DNA of 64,000 nt from contig CM035166.1 of assembly GCA_020205615.1 (NCBI GenBank), positions 88,775,043 through 88,839,042 on the forward strand, read 5' to 3'. The notes under the pieces were generated by a model. That model was not told the DNA's origin and ran no database searches. It was given only the letters and a program-made list of their open reading frames with translations. Position numbers and translations under genes: made by a program. Numbering within the stretch: position 1 is the first letter of the stretch; every line of letters starts with the position of its first letter. This stretch comes from Panax quinquefolius (Eukaryota; Streptophyta; Magnoliopsida; Apiales; Araliaceae). Shown here one piece after another: positions 22,391 to 35,454 of this stretch.

Positions 22391-24902
22391 TGTGACGCCC
22401 CCAAAACAGGTATACATCACCTATTCTGAGTCGCCAAATATATGGTACAGAATACAAATACAACCTTAAATATACAACAGTCATGTAAAATACGACTAAA
22501 CATATGCTGTGAGTTTTAATACAAATATTATCATCTAGACAATATACAAACTCAATGCGGTCCTCATTACACTTATTATCACACTATTTCATAGAATAGT
22601 GAGCACTACTAATGCACCATCTAGGACCATCACTCTGTTCCCCGACTAGTCCCTGCTACGTTCTCATTTCCTGAAGAGAACAATGAAAGCAAAAGGGTGA
22701 GCTCAACTAGCCCAGTAAGAAATATTATGACTAAGATAATGCAGAATAATTTATCATTAGCCATCAACGGTGTTAAACTGATAAAATATAATAAACATCA
22801 AGTTTAACTGCAGCGGAACAAGCAATCCGTTAGAAGAGTCAAGTAGAGAATAAAATCTACTATCTTCTATGATTTAAAAGGTTTTTCATGATTTTTATCG
22901 CCGAGACTCAACTTAATAAATAATCCACATCATCAAATCATCCCTGCACTACAGGCCAAGGATATACTTTAGTATCACGACCACGAATTATCCATGCACC
23001 ACGGGCCAAAGATAATCATGTTTTCATCAACGGTCCTGATCATGCCGTAAAATAATTCATCTGTACTCCCTTGGCCGAAGAGAATCCATAGCCATAATCA
23101 TACCAAAAACTGTCCATCAATGCACTACGGGCCAATAAGGACTTTTTCCACATCATTTGTAACATTACTACCATGATTACACCAATAATCCACAGTCATA
23201 ATCATTCCAAGTCCATCTATGCACTACAGGCCACAAATGACTTTCAAAAAAATATAAACATGAGGATGATGACAATGATATAAGAATTCAATAAAACAAG
23301 ATCAAGAATTTATTTATACAGGAACTAATAACGTCCAAATTGTCAACATGATACTTCTTTGTAGAGTAAAATTTAAGAATGCTTAGAAGAATATTTCTAT
23401 GAAAAGATACTGGATGAAGCGCAAATATTAAGGATATTCCACTAATTTCATGGAGTATAGAAGTCAAAACTTTAACCAACTGCATATAATAAAGAATGGA
23501 ATAACAAAAGAAATCATCATGCATTCGATAGATTGCAGCATGATAAAGTTATTCCAATGAATAATAATAACGGAACCAGGTCAGGCGAAAATCGCACCGA
23601 AAGGATGTTCTAACAGAATAATAAAGAATGGAATAACAACAGAAATCACCATGCATGTGGTACTTGCGCATGACGAAGTTATTCCAATGTATACTAAATA
23701 ATCTAAACCATATCCCCAGGCGTATACGCACCGAAGCGGGATGTTCCAACAGTATAATAAAGAAGCGAAACCGGTCCCAGATAAAATGCATGACATGTGA
23801 TATTCCAACGTAATAATAAAGATTTTAATCGTGTCCGCATGAAACGCATGATGTGATATTCCAAATGTAATAATAACGAATGGAATAATGTAAGAATTTC
23901 ATCAAGTATAGGGTAGCCCTCGATATACGAGTTATTCCAACCGAATAATAAATAATGGAATAACAGAAGTTCTCTTCACGAATAAGAAAGAAAGAATACC
24001 CCTTACGAGTATAACAAATAATATCCATTACCTTAGAAAGAAGAGTACTGGATATAGAAGTAGTGAAGTAGTAGAACACTTTTCTTCTTTCTCTCTATAA
24101 TTTCTCTCTCTAGAGTTTCAGTGAATTCGTAAAAAATAATGAATGAATGAGCTTCCATTTATAGAAAAATGGACTGCATAGTAACTAACTCATGAACGGT
24201 CCGGATTGATTTACTTTAATCTGACGGTCCATATTTAAAGCAAAATCTTTTAAATAAAATATAATATATTCTATTTATAATCTAATAAAACGAATAACTT
24301 TATAAAAGATTTTACTATGCAAACACTATGCATAATAAAATATAATATATTCTAATTATTGTCTAATAAAATGTATAACTTTATAAAAGTATTCATTTTT
24401 ATATAAAAATTTTACTATTATTAGCCTAAATAAAAATATATTCTATTTAGAATAACTTTATAAAATTATTCATTTTTTATATAAAAAAGCTTTTCCTGCT
24501 TTTATTACATTAATAATACCAATAAAACAAAACTAAGTGACTTATCATATAAGCATCAATAATCAATACCGTGTGCTACTACTGCAACCAACCAGATATT
24601 CATCGTACTTTTTACTACCGAGTAGTTCAACAGTATTAATGGTTAAACTTTTGCCGTTATTTTCAATAAAATATTTTTGTCGTTTTCTCAATCCGACAAT
24701 AATTCCGTTGTGGGGTCCACCAATGATTGTGCCGTTGTACGAATATTCCCTGATAAAACGAATATTATATAACAACTTGCTTACTTTGCAAAATTTATAA
24801 ATATTACCCATAACTATAACATTATATCAAATCCACACCATAATATTCAAAAAAATATTTCGAGAAAATTAAATCTTTATTCATAAAATCTGGGGTCTCA
24901 CA
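22391..24902 (-). repeat. Array LTR 2
   Basis: 2512 bp with intact TG...CA ends. The TATA region is at 24157-24164. The donor-like AAG/GTAATGG has its first putative intron base at 24031, and the acceptor-like TTCTCTTCAG ends at 22671. Hairpin repeats lie at 22945-23240. Repeats with GTTATTCCA and TGGAATAAC arms lie at 23440-23960. Confidence 0.9.
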
Positions 24903-25861
24903 ATCTCCCATCCTTATGAAATTTTGCCCTCAAAATTTACATACGTACCTGGTATGCCGAAGAGGTGAGGATACCTTGACTTCATTTCAGATTCTAGTTC
25001 TTGAGGTATAACCTTTGAGTGTTGAATACGATCCTTCCTATCCAAGATTTTTACACGTATCTCCTCATACGTTAAATCTTCGGCTATATCGTTTAGTTCT
25101 AATTTAATAATGTGGTTCGGGTCGTCCACATATTTACGTAACATCGATACGTAAAAAAAATGTTTTGAACACGCAACATACTTGGCGGTAAAACGAGTCT
25201 ATAGGCCACAGTTCCCACTTCATCGATGATTTTGAATGGGTCAATTAAATCGAGGGTTGAGATTTCTTCTATTCGTTGATTCTTGTTTCTAGAATAACGC
25301 CCTCTTGAATCTTCTTCTTCACATTCATCAGCTCTGAGTATGTAGCTTGAGCGGCTTTAACTTTATCGATTAAAGTCGATTCTAATCGTATATTCGTTAT
25401 ATTCACGTGGGTTCATATATTCGCACTTGTCTTCATCATTTGAAGATATCGATCTTCTACTCAACGCGCACTCATATAAACGCATACCACTTCTACTCAA
25501 CGTTTGTACTTCCACGATGATATTGAATGGTACGATCGTAATCTTTGACAGCTCGAGTCAACGTCTTTGGCACATTATACGTTCGTTTTAGTTGAAGAAA
25601 TATTTGAGGGTTTTAGAAATGGGTTTTGTACAAAATTCGATTTCACGCTCTAGGGGTAGGCTAAGAAGTCTTCAAGAATACGTCAGGAAATTTATTAACA
25701 ATAGAAATATCATTCAAAGCTGTGACCCTCATCAAAGACTTGGATAGTACGTCACATTGATACCTATCAACTTGCCATCTTCATTCACGACGTCGCCTAC
25801 AGAAAGTCTAGCTTCGGTGCATTCCACCCAAGGAAGTCAACAACGAAAGGACCGGGGCTCT
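24903..25861 (-). pseudogene. Array unit 3: chromodomain tail and pol scraps
   Basis: It begins with a polypurine tract remnant and a 76-codon chromodomain tail (24914-25144) lacking the VKVLWRN core. Then come a broken GPY/F-side scrap (25145-25280), an integrase N-terminal scrap, a scrambled RNase H end, and the RT-lead/RNase H fusion at about 25600-25640. The layout is the same as in unit 2. Confidence 0.75.
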
Positions 25862-26281
25862 TTACTTATGGCTTGATATGACAATGATTGACTTTAGTGT
25901 TTTGGTTGCTTGAATTCGCATAACAGGTTGGTTAGGAATATGAAAGCTAACAACCTTACGAAAAGCATGATTAGTAGTTAACCAATCGATTCCTAAAATC
26001 GCATCACAAGCAAGTATTTTCAAAGAGATAAGATTGAAAGGTAATGTGAAAGTGTCATTTTGAATTAAACAAGATTTATAAATAGTGGATGTAACTAAGG
26101 TTTCTCCCAACTGAGTTTCAACTGATAAATCAAAATCTAACTTCTCCAGAGTTAAATTCAAACATTGAACACAACTAGGTGAAATAAAAGAGTGGGTAGA
26201 ACTGGTATCTAATAAGGTATAAACTTCATAAGAGTTTATCATTAACTTATCCGTAATAACTTCGTTCGGGTTCCTCGACAA
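25862..26281 (-). pseudogene. Protease remnant, array unit 3 (open, catalytic DTS)
   Basis: A 139-codon open frame from SRNPNEV to SSHK with YTLLDTSSTHSFISP. The glycine of the catalytic DTG triad is serine. The ending ILGIDWLTTNHAFRKVV is clear. It is still open over the whole domain, although the element is otherwise a deletion derivative. The same substitution is in unit 4. Retropepsins need DTG or DSG, so it is probably inactive. Confidence 0.75.
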
Positions 26282-26291
26282 ACGCTCTCAC

Positions 26292-27007
26292 TTAAACTCT
26301 TCGGATTTGACTTTGCTATAGGTACATTCCATCCACCCTTAAGTGCTTCGTCACATTCCTGATCCATGATTTGAATCATTATTCTCCGATCCATATCGAA
26401 TTGGGGTTGACCGCTATACACAGGGTAATTCCGAATTCGATGTTGGACTCTCCCAATTGCTGTCCAAAAAAAAATCCATTTCATCTATTTTGGCTTTATT
26501 GGATCGGACGTCTTTTTCCACAATATCTACACGTCGTGCGGCTTTTACCCATGCGTCATCTATTCTCCTTCGTTCATTTGTTTCTGCTTTTATCAGAACT
26601 TTGATAATATCATTCTCAGATTCCAGCTTTAATATCTTATACTCTGCCAAAGAATGCTTCTTTTCAAGCATCGCACATCAGGTAACACAATTTTGAATGG
26701 TTTCATCTCTTTGCTTCACGAACGCCTGCCGTTCTTCTGTCTTCTCTTCTAACTCATGAATACGATTTTGTAATGCTAAATTTTGATCCTAACTTTCTTT
26801 TAATAAATTCTCCTCAGGTTCCTCTTCTTCCTCACTCTCATCTGCTACCTCTGCAACTAGCTCGGGTGCAACAATTAGTTCTTCACGCACCACATAGATA
26901 TCTCTAATTTCTTCTTCGTCTGACATCACATTAACCTGTTTAGTGATTAAAGGTGTCTCAACGGTCTCATGTGCTTCATTTCTTATCTCCACATTTTCGG
27001 ATGCCAT
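26292..27007 (-). pseudogene. Coiled-coil ORF of array unit 3
   Basis: Start ATG at 27007. The N-terminal 70 codons are open (MASENVEIRNEAHETVETP, then SEEEEEPEENLL). A one-base change near 26795 breaks the frame, and the coiled coil continues at 26414-26671. The C-terminal stop is lost and the frame runs on. It is the most damaged of the four copies. Confidence 0.65.
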
Positions 27008-27191
27008 TTGCAAATACTTCCACAAAACAAAGGTTAATTAACATGTAACATATTATCCATATATTTTGACCGACCAATTAAATAAATAAACTTAGGTAGG
27101 TCATACTAGCGAAGGAATTCCCCGTCTCTCCCCTCCTAGTTCTTGTCTCACATCTTAGCCAGGGATCATATCCCTAAGCTTTAATACCAAC

Positions 27192-29722
27192 TGTGATGCC
27201 CCCAAAACAGGTATACATCACCTATTCTGAGTCGCCAAATACATGGTACAGAATACAAATACAACCTTAAATATACAACAGTCGTGTAAAATACGACTAA
27301 ACATATGATGTGAGTTTTAATACAAATATTGTCATCTAGACAATATACAAACTCAATGGGGTCCTCATTACATTTATTATCACACTATTTCACAGAATAG
27401 TGAGCACTACTAATGCACCATCTAGATCCATCACTCTGTTCCCCGACTAGTCCCTGCTATGTTCTCATTTCCTGAAGAGAACAATGAAAGCAAAAGGATG
27501 AGCTCAACTAGCCCAGTAAGAAATATTATGACTAAGATAATGCAGAATAATTTATCGTTAGCCATAAACGGTGTTAAACTGATAAAATATAATAAACATC
27601 AAGTTTAACTACAGCAGAACAAGCAATCCATTAGAAGAGTCAAGTAGAGAATAAAATCTACTATCTTCTATGATTTAAAAGGTTTTTCATGACTTTTATC
27701 ATTTGAGACTCACTTTTAATAAATAATCAACATCATCAAATCATCCCAAAGACTACAGGGCCAAGGATATTCTTTAGTATCACGACCACGAATTATCCAT
27801 GCACCACGGGCCAAAGATAATCATGTTTTCATCAACGGTCCTAATCATGCCATAAAATAATTCATGTTTGCACCCTTGGCCGAAGAGAATCCATAGCCAT
27901 AATCATACCAACAACTGTCCATCAATGCACTACGGGCCAATGAGGACTTTTTCCACATCATTTGTAACATTACGGTCATGATTACACCGAATAATCCCTG
28001 GTCATAATCATACCAAGTCCATCTATGCATTACAGGCCATAGATGACTATCAAAAAAATATAAACATGAGGATGATGACAATGATATAAGAATTTAATAA
28101 AACAAGTTCAAGAATTTATTTATCCAGGAACTAATAACGTCAGAATTGTTAACATGATACTTCTTTGTAGAGTAAAATTTAAGAATGCTCAGAAGAATAT
28201 TTCCATGAAAAGATACTGGATGAAGCGTAAATATCAAGGATATTCCACTAATTTCATGGAATATAGAAGTCAAAACTTTAACCAACTGAGTATAATAAAG
28301 AATGGAATAACAAAAGAAATCACCATGCATGCGATACTTAGCATGTACGAGTTATTCCAACAGAATAATAATAATCGAACCGTGTCGTGCAAAATTTGCA
28401 CCGGCGGGATGTTCCAATGTAATAATAAAGAATGGAATAACAACAAATCACCATGCATGCGTACAGATGAGCGGGTTATTCTATAGAATACTAAATAACG
28501 GAACTTCAGTCAGCGTAATACGCATTGCCACAAGATGTTCCAATAGAATAATAAAGAATAACCATGTCCGCCATAAAACGCGAGACATTCAATGATATAT
28601 TCTAACGTAATAATAAAGAAGAATCAGTCCATATATGCATATAACGCATGCATGTGATATTCCAACAGAATAATAACGAATGGAATAACAGAAGAATTTC
28701 ACCAAGTATAGTGTAGCCCGTGTATACAGGTTATTCCAACCGAATAATAAATAATGGAATAACAAAAGTTCTCTTCACGAATAAGAAAGAAAGAATACCC
28801 CTTACGAGTATAACAAATAATATCCCTTACCTTAGAAAGAAGAGTACTGGATATAGAAGTAGTGAAGTAGCAGAACACTTTTCTTCTTTCTCTCTATAGT
28901 TTCTCTCTCTAGAGTTTCAGTGAATTCATAAGAAATAATGAATGAATGAGCTTCCATTTATAGAAAAATGGACTGCATAGTAACTAACTCATGAACTGTC
29001 CATATTGATTTACTTTAATTTGACGGTCCATATTTAATACAAAATCTTTTAAATAAAATATAATATATTCTATTTATAATCTAATAAAACGAATAACTTT
29101 ATAAAAGATTTTACTATGCAAACATTATGCAGGCACTATGCATAATTAAATATAATATATTTTAATTATTATCTAATAAAATGTATAACTTTATAAAAGT
29201 ATTCTATTTTATATAAAAAAGATTTTACTATTAAAACCTAATAAAACGAATAACTTTATAAAAGTATTATGTTTTATATAAAAAGCTTTTCATTTTTATT
29301 ACCATAATAATACCAATAAAATAAAACCGAGTGACTTATCACATAAGCATCAATAATCAATACCGTATATGCTACTACTACGCAACCACGCATATTATCG
29401 CATTTTTTTACTACTGGAGTAGTTCAACAAGATATTAATCTGGTAAAACTTTCGCCGTTATTTTAAATAAAATATTTTTGTCTTTTTCTCAATCCGACAA
29501 TAATTCTGTTGTGGGCTCCGTCAATGATTGTGCCGTTGTACGAATATTCCCTGATAAAACGAATATTTTCTGACCAATCGAATATTATATAACAACTTAT
29601 GTACTTTGCAAAATTTATAAATATTACCCACAACTATAACATTATATCAAATCCACACCAAAATATTCAAAAAAATATTTCGAGAAAATTAAATCTTTAT
29701 TCATAAAATCTGGGGTCTCACA
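27192..29722 (-). repeat. Array LTR 3
   Basis: 2531 bp. The TATA region is at about 28955-28963. The donor-like AAG/GTAAGGG has its first putative intron base at 28830, and the acceptor-like TTCTCTTCAG ends at 27472. It contains the cleanest compensated hairpin of this set, at 28021-28044 (stem ATCTATG/CATAGAT). Confidence 0.9.
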
Positions 29723-30686
29723 ATCTCCCCTCCTTATGAAATTTCGCCCTCAAAATTTACGTACGTACCCGGTATGCCGAAGAGGTGAGGATACCTTGAC
29801 TTCATTTCAGATTTTAATTCTTGAGGTATACCTTTGAGTGTTGAATACGATCCTTCTTATCCAAGATTTTAACACGTATCTCCTCATACGTTAAATCTTC
29901 TGCTATATTGTTTAATTCTAATTTAATAATGTGGTTCACGTTGTCCACATATTTACGTAACATCGATACGTAAAAAAAACGTTCTGAACACGCAACATAC
30001 TTGGCGGTAAAACGAGTCTATAAGCCACAGTTCCTACTTCATTGATTATTTCAAATGGGAGAATTAAATCGAGGGTTGAGATTTCTTCTCTTCGTTGATT
30101 CTTGTTTCTAGAATAACGCCCTCTTGAACCTTCTTCTTCACATTCATCAGCTCTGAGTATGTAGCTTGAGCGGCTTTAACTTTATCGATTAAGGTCGATT
30201 CTAATCGTATATTTGTTATATTCACGTGGGTTCATATATTCTCATCTTCATCACCGCATATGAAATGAGTCTTTCTCTTCTACTCAACGCGCACGATCTT
30301 CTACCACGCTTGTACTTCTTGACGATGATATTGAATGGTACGATCGTAATCTTCAATGAAATTTCGAGTCAACTTCTTTGGCATCTTTAGCGTTATCGTT
30401 CGTTTTAGTTGAAGAAATAGGGTTTAGAAATGGGTTTTAAAATGGGTTTTGTACAAAAATTCGATTTCACGCTCTAGGGTAGGCTAGGCTAAAGTCTTCA
30501 AGAATACGTCAGAAATTTATTAACAATAGAAATATCATTCAAAGCTGTGACCCTCATCAAAGACTTGGATAGTACGTCACATTGATACCTATCAACTTGC
30601 CATCTTCATTCACGACGTCGCCTACAGAAAGTCTAGCTTCGGTGCATTCCACCCAAGGAAGTCAACAACGAAAGGACCAGGGCTCT
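29723..30686 (-). pseudogene. Array unit 4: chromodomain tail and pol scraps
   Basis: Same order as in units 2 and 3. The chromodomain tail (about 29740-29965) has a one-base loss in the region after KVIP. The RT-lead/RNase H fusion lies near 30410-30450 and is locally rearranged. No RT or integrase catalytic motif is present. Confidence 0.7.
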
Positions 30687-31106
30687 TTACTTATGGCTTG
30701 ATATGACAATGATTGACTTTAGTGGTTTGGTTGCTTGAATTCGCATAACAGGTTGGTTAGGAATATGAAAGCTAACAACCTTACGAAAAAAATGATGAGT
30801 AGTTAACCAATCGAATCCTAAAATCGGATCAAAGGCAAGTATTTTCAAAGAGATAAGATTGACAGGTAACGTGAAAGTGTCAATTTGAATTAAACAAGAT
30901 TTATAAATAGTGGATGTAACTAAGCTTTCTCCCAACTGAGTTTCAACTGATAAATCAAAATCTAACTTCTCCAGAGTTAAATTCAAACATTGAACACAAC
31001 TAGGTGAAATAAAAGAGTGGGTAGAACTGGTATCTAATAAGGTATAAACTTTGCAAGAGTTTATCATTAACTTACCCAGAATAACTTTGTTCGGGTTCCT
31101 CGACAA
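30687..31106 (-). pseudogene. Protease remnant, array unit 4 (open, catalytic DTS)
   Basis: A 139-codon open frame nearly identical to unit 3, with YTLLDTSSTHSF in place of DTG. The second signature reads ILGFDWLTTHH, so isoleucine of IDWL has become phenylalanine. Confidence 0.75.
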
Positions 31107-31116
31107 ACGCTTTCAC

Positions 31117-31840
31117 TTAAACTACTAGATTTGACTTTGCTATAGGGTACATTCCACCCTTAAGTGCTTCTTCACATTCCTGATCCATGATTTGAATCAT
31201 TATTCTCCGATCCATATCGAATTGGGGTTGACCGCTATGCACAGGGTAATTCCGAATTCGATGTTGGATTCTCCCAATTGTTGTCCAAAAAGAAAAATCC
31301 ATTTCATCTATTTTGGCTTTGTTGGATCAGACGTCTTTTTCTACAATATCTACACTCGTGCGGCTTTTACCCATGCGTCATCTATTCTCCTTCGTTCATT
31401 TGTTTCTGCTTTCATCAGAACTTTGATCATAGCATTCTCAGATTCCAGCTCTAATATCTTATACTCTGCCAAAGAATTCTTCTGTTCAAGCATCGCACAT
31501 CGGGTAACACAATTTTGAATGGTTGCATCTCTTTGCTCCACGACCGCCTCCCGTTCATTAGTCTTCTCTTCTAACTCATGGATACGATTTTGTAATGCTA
31601 AATTTTGATCATAAAATTCTTCTAATAAATTTTCCACAGGTTCCTCTTCTTCTCTCTTCCTCTCAAATTTTGCTACCTCTCTGAACTAGCTTCTAAAGGT
31701 GCAACTATTAGTTCTTCACGCACCACGTAGATATCTCTAATTTCTTCTTAGTCTGACATCACATTAACCTGTTTAGTGATTAAAGGTGTCTCAACGGTCT
31801 CATGTGCTTCATTGTTTATCTCCACATTTTTGGATGCCAT
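31117..31840 (-). pseudogene. Coiled-coil ORF of array unit 4
   Basis: Start ATG at 31840. The coiled-coil core is open over 31350-31637 (ENLLEEFYDQNLALQNRIHE to IDDAWVKAARV), and the C-terminal patch is open over 31117-31302, ending in a TAA. Local rearrangement at 31640-31700 breaks the acidic block, and a one-base loss near 31350 breaks the link to the C-terminus. The shared stop position in units 1, 2 and 4 shows the ORF was a defined unit before amplification. Confidence 0.7.
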
Positions 31841-32023
31841 TTGCAAATACTTCCACAAAACAAAGGTTAATTGACATGTAACATATTATCTATATAATTC
31901 GTGAGACCAATTAAATAAATAAATAAACTTAGGTAGGTCATACTAGCGAAGGAATTCCCGCCTCTCCCTTCTAGTTCTTGTCTCACATCTCACCAGGATC
32001 ATATCCCTAAGCTTTGATACTGT

Positions 32024-34484
32024 TGTGATGCCCCCAAAACAGGTATACATCACCTATCCTGAGTCGCCAAATACATGGTACAGAATACAAATACAACCTT
32101 AAATATACAACAATTGTATAAAATACGACTAAACATATGATGTGAGTTTTAATACAAATATTGTCATCTAGACAATATACAAACTCAATGGGATCCTCAT
32201 TACATTTATTATCACACTATTTCACAGAATAGTGAGGACTACTAATGTACCATCTAGGACCATCACTCTGTTCCCCGACTAGTCCCTGCTACGTTCTCAT
32301 TTCCTGAAGAGAATAATGAAAGCAAGAGGATGAGCTCAACTAGCCCAGTAAGAAATATTATGACTAAGATAATGCAGAATAATTTATCGTTAGCCATCAA
32401 CGGTGTTAAACTGATAAAATATAATAAACATCAAGTTTAACTACAGCGGAACAAGCAATCCATTAGAAGAGTCAAGTAGAGAATAAAATCTATTATCTTC
32501 TATGATTTAAAAGGTTTTTCATCACTTTTATCGCTGAGACTCAGCTTAATAAATAATCCACATCATCAAATCATCCCTACACTACAGGCCAAGGATATTC
32601 TTTAGTATCACGACCACGAATTATCCATGCACCACAGGCCAAAGATAATCATGTTTTCATCAACGGTCCTAATCATGCCATAAAATAATTCATCTTTGCT
32701 CCCTTGGCCGAAGAGAATCCATAGCCATAATCATACCAAAAACTGTCCATCAATGCACTACGGGCCAATGAGGACTTTTTCCACATCATTTGTAACATTA
32801 CGGTCATGATTACACCGAATAATCCCTGGTCATAATCATTCCAAGTCCATCTATGCACTATAGGCCACAAATGACTTTCAAAAAAATATAAACATGAGGA
32901 TGATGACAATGATATAAGAATTCAATAAAACAAGTTCAAGAATTTATTTATACAGGAACTAATAACGTCCAAATTGTCAACATGATACTTCTTTGTAGAG
33001 TAAAATTTAAGAATGCTCAAAAGAATATTTCCATTAAAAGATACTGGATGAAGCGCAAGTGTCAAGGATATTCCACTAATTTCATGTAGTATAGAAGTCA
33101 AAACTTTAACCAACTGATTATAATAAAGAATGGAATAACAAAAAAAATCACCATGTATGGAGTACTTCTCATAGACAGGTTATTCCAATAGAATAATAAT
33201 AACGGAACCGGTCGCGTGCAAAATCGCATGACAAGATAAAGTTATTCCAATGTATTACTAAATAACGGAACCGTGTCGGCGTAATACGCACGATAGGATG
33301 TTCCAATGTATAATAAAAGATGGAACCAGTCCCAGCATAAACGCATGCATTCCATGTGATATTCCAATGAATAATAATAAAGACGAAATCGGTCCCGTAT
33401 AAACACACAGAATGTGATATTCCAATTCCAATAACAAAGAATGGAATAATGTAAGAATTTCACCAAGTATAGGGTAGCCATGCATGATACAAAAGTTATT
33501 CAACCGATAATAATAAATAATAGAATAACAGAAGTTCTCTTCACGAATAAGAAAGAAAGAATACCCCTTACGAGTATAACAAATAATATCCCTTGCCTTA
33601 GAAAGAAGAGTACTGGATATAGAAGTAGTGAAGTAGCAGAAAACTTTTCTTCTTTCTCTCTATAGTTTCTCTCTCTAGAGTTTCAGTGAATTCGTAAGAA
33701 ATAATGAATGAATGAGCTTCTATTTATAGAAAAATGGACTGCATAGTAACTAACTCATGAACGGTCCAGATTGATTTACTTTAATCTGACGGTCCATATT
33801 TAAAGTAAAATCTTTTAAATAAAATATAATATATTCTATTTATAATCTAATAAAACGAATAACTTTATAAAAGATTTTACTATGCAAACACTATGCAGGC
33901 ACTATGCAAACACTATGCATAATAAAATATAATATATTCTAATTATTGTCTAATAAAATAGATAACTTTAAAAAAGTATTCTGTTTTATATAAAAAAAAT
34001 TTACTATTAGCCATATAAAACAAATAACTTTATAAAAGTATTCTGTTTTATATAAAAAGCTTTTCTGTTTTATTACATTAATAATACCAATAAAACAAAA
34101 CTGAGTGACTTATCACATAAGCATCAATAATCAATACCGTGTGCTACTATGTAACCACGCGTATTACTATACTTTTACTACCGAGTAGTTCAACAGTATT
34201 AACGGTAAAACTTTTTCCGTTATTTTCAATAAAATATTTTTGTCATTTTCTCAATCCGACAATAATTCCGTTGTGGAGTCCACCAATGATTGTGTCGTTG
34301 TACGAATATTCCTTGATAAAACGAATATTCCCCGACCAATCGAATATTATATAACAACTTGCGTACTTTGCAAAATTTATAAATATTACCCACAACTATA
34401 ACATTATATCAAATCCACACCAAAATATTCAAAAAAATATTTCGAGAAAATTAAATCTTTATTCATAATATTTGGGGTCTCACA
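32024..34484 (-). repeat. Array LTR 4 (5'-most LTR of the array)
   Basis: 2461 bp. The TATA box is at 33721-33728 (TATAAATA in reverse). The donor-like site is GC instead of GT (AAG/GCAAGGG, first base 33596), and the acceptor-like site ends at 32304. The PBS next to it is damaged (GTATCAAAGC preceded by ACA). Its outer end (GGTCTCACA) borders element X sequence. Confidence 0.9.
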
Positions 34485-35454
34485 ATATACGTACGTATAG
34501 CTTTTGTTATAAATTGTTGCATGATTTTTAGAAAACATTAATTATAAAGGTAGATGTATTTGTTTCTTTCCATATACATAACACAATAAATGTTGTTGTG
34601 AACATAATTATATAAGAAGCTGGAGTAGGCTTGGTACCATGTATACTTATGTTTATTTGGATCAATATTTTTATATAAATGTAAGTGTACCTTGGTTATA
34701 AATTAATTACCTTCAGTTTCATGACATGCAGTACCAGATCCATCATGAGGTCGTTATTGTGATGACAAAGTGGCTGATATTGGTCCGGATTTATAGTGGC
34801 GCCACTTCAATGACTTTGTGGAAATTAATCATAATGACCCACATCCGTCAGCACGTTCAACCATGCATTGCGGTCACCAAAACCAAATTTTATCATCGGA
34901 TTTGATTTCTTGGCGAACCCGTCAGCATAACACATTTAGTGCTCTCATCGGTGATTTTCTATAGTCTTCAGGTGGCGGAGGAAAAAATATTATTGAACAG
35001 GCCCACTTTGGATAATGCCAGTTCACTTCAGACTATATCACATCGGCTTCAGTATGTCTTTGAATATCTACATTTGGAGATATAAAGTCGGATCAAAGCC
35101 TCCCAAGTGGTTGGGAAGGCTATTATGGGGATAAAATGGCGGATTGGGGGTATAAGGGCAGATAAATGTCCTTTGGGAAGGCTTTGTTCTCCCAAAAGGA
35201 TAAACATTCTTCGGATAGACATCGTACAGATAAATATCCTTCGGGAAGGCTTAGTTCCTCCTGAAGGGATAAACATCCTACAGATAAACATCCTTCAATA
35301 TGCATCCTTCGGGAAGGCTTTGTTCTCCCGAAAGACAAACGACAGTAGATGTGGTGCGTTTAGTAGTTTTACCAATATGACAGTCGGAGGGTATGATGTA
35401 CTTTTTGTATACTCTCTTATTTTAAGTTCCTTATAAATAAGAGACTGGGGGAAA
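34485..35454 (+). mobile_element. Element X internal region, 3' side, with hairpin minisatellite
   Basis: Non-coding DNA leading to a polypurine tract. 35090-35340 holds three or four copies, about 70-75 bp apart, of a hairpin. Its left arm is CCTTYGGGA, its loop AGGCTTTGTTC, and its right arm is TCCCRAAAGG or a close variant. The Y and R positions change together. An ORF over this repeat is not considered real. Confidence 0.5.
35440..35454 (+). other. Element X polypurine tract
   Basis: AGAGACTGGGGGAAA lies directly before the LTR start TGTTGAGATG. This is the expected position and composition. Confidence 0.7.

Larger units (their letters stand above)
16871..34484 (-). mobile_element. Tandem array T: four LTRs and three-plus internal regions of a deleted chromovirus
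   Basis: LTRs at 17771-20100, 22391-24902, 27192-29722 and 32024-34484 alternate, all in minus orientation, with internal regions at 20101-22390, 24903-27191 and 29723-32023 and a partial one at 16871-17770. The repeat period is about 4.62, 4.80 and 4.83 kb. Every full internal region has the same order: PBS, coiled-coil ORF, protease remnant, fused RT-lead/RNase H scrap, integrase scraps, chromodomain tail, polypurine tract. Adjacent units share one LTR, as expected from unequal recombination between LTRs. No flanking 5-bp duplication is visible, because the left end is truncated at the stop codon of the coiled-coil ORF. Confidence 0.9.

Noticed and set aside
35049..35436. ORFs with repeating ILPSGRLCSP-type sequence
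   Set aside because: Translation of the hairpin minisatellite of element X in several frames on both strands.
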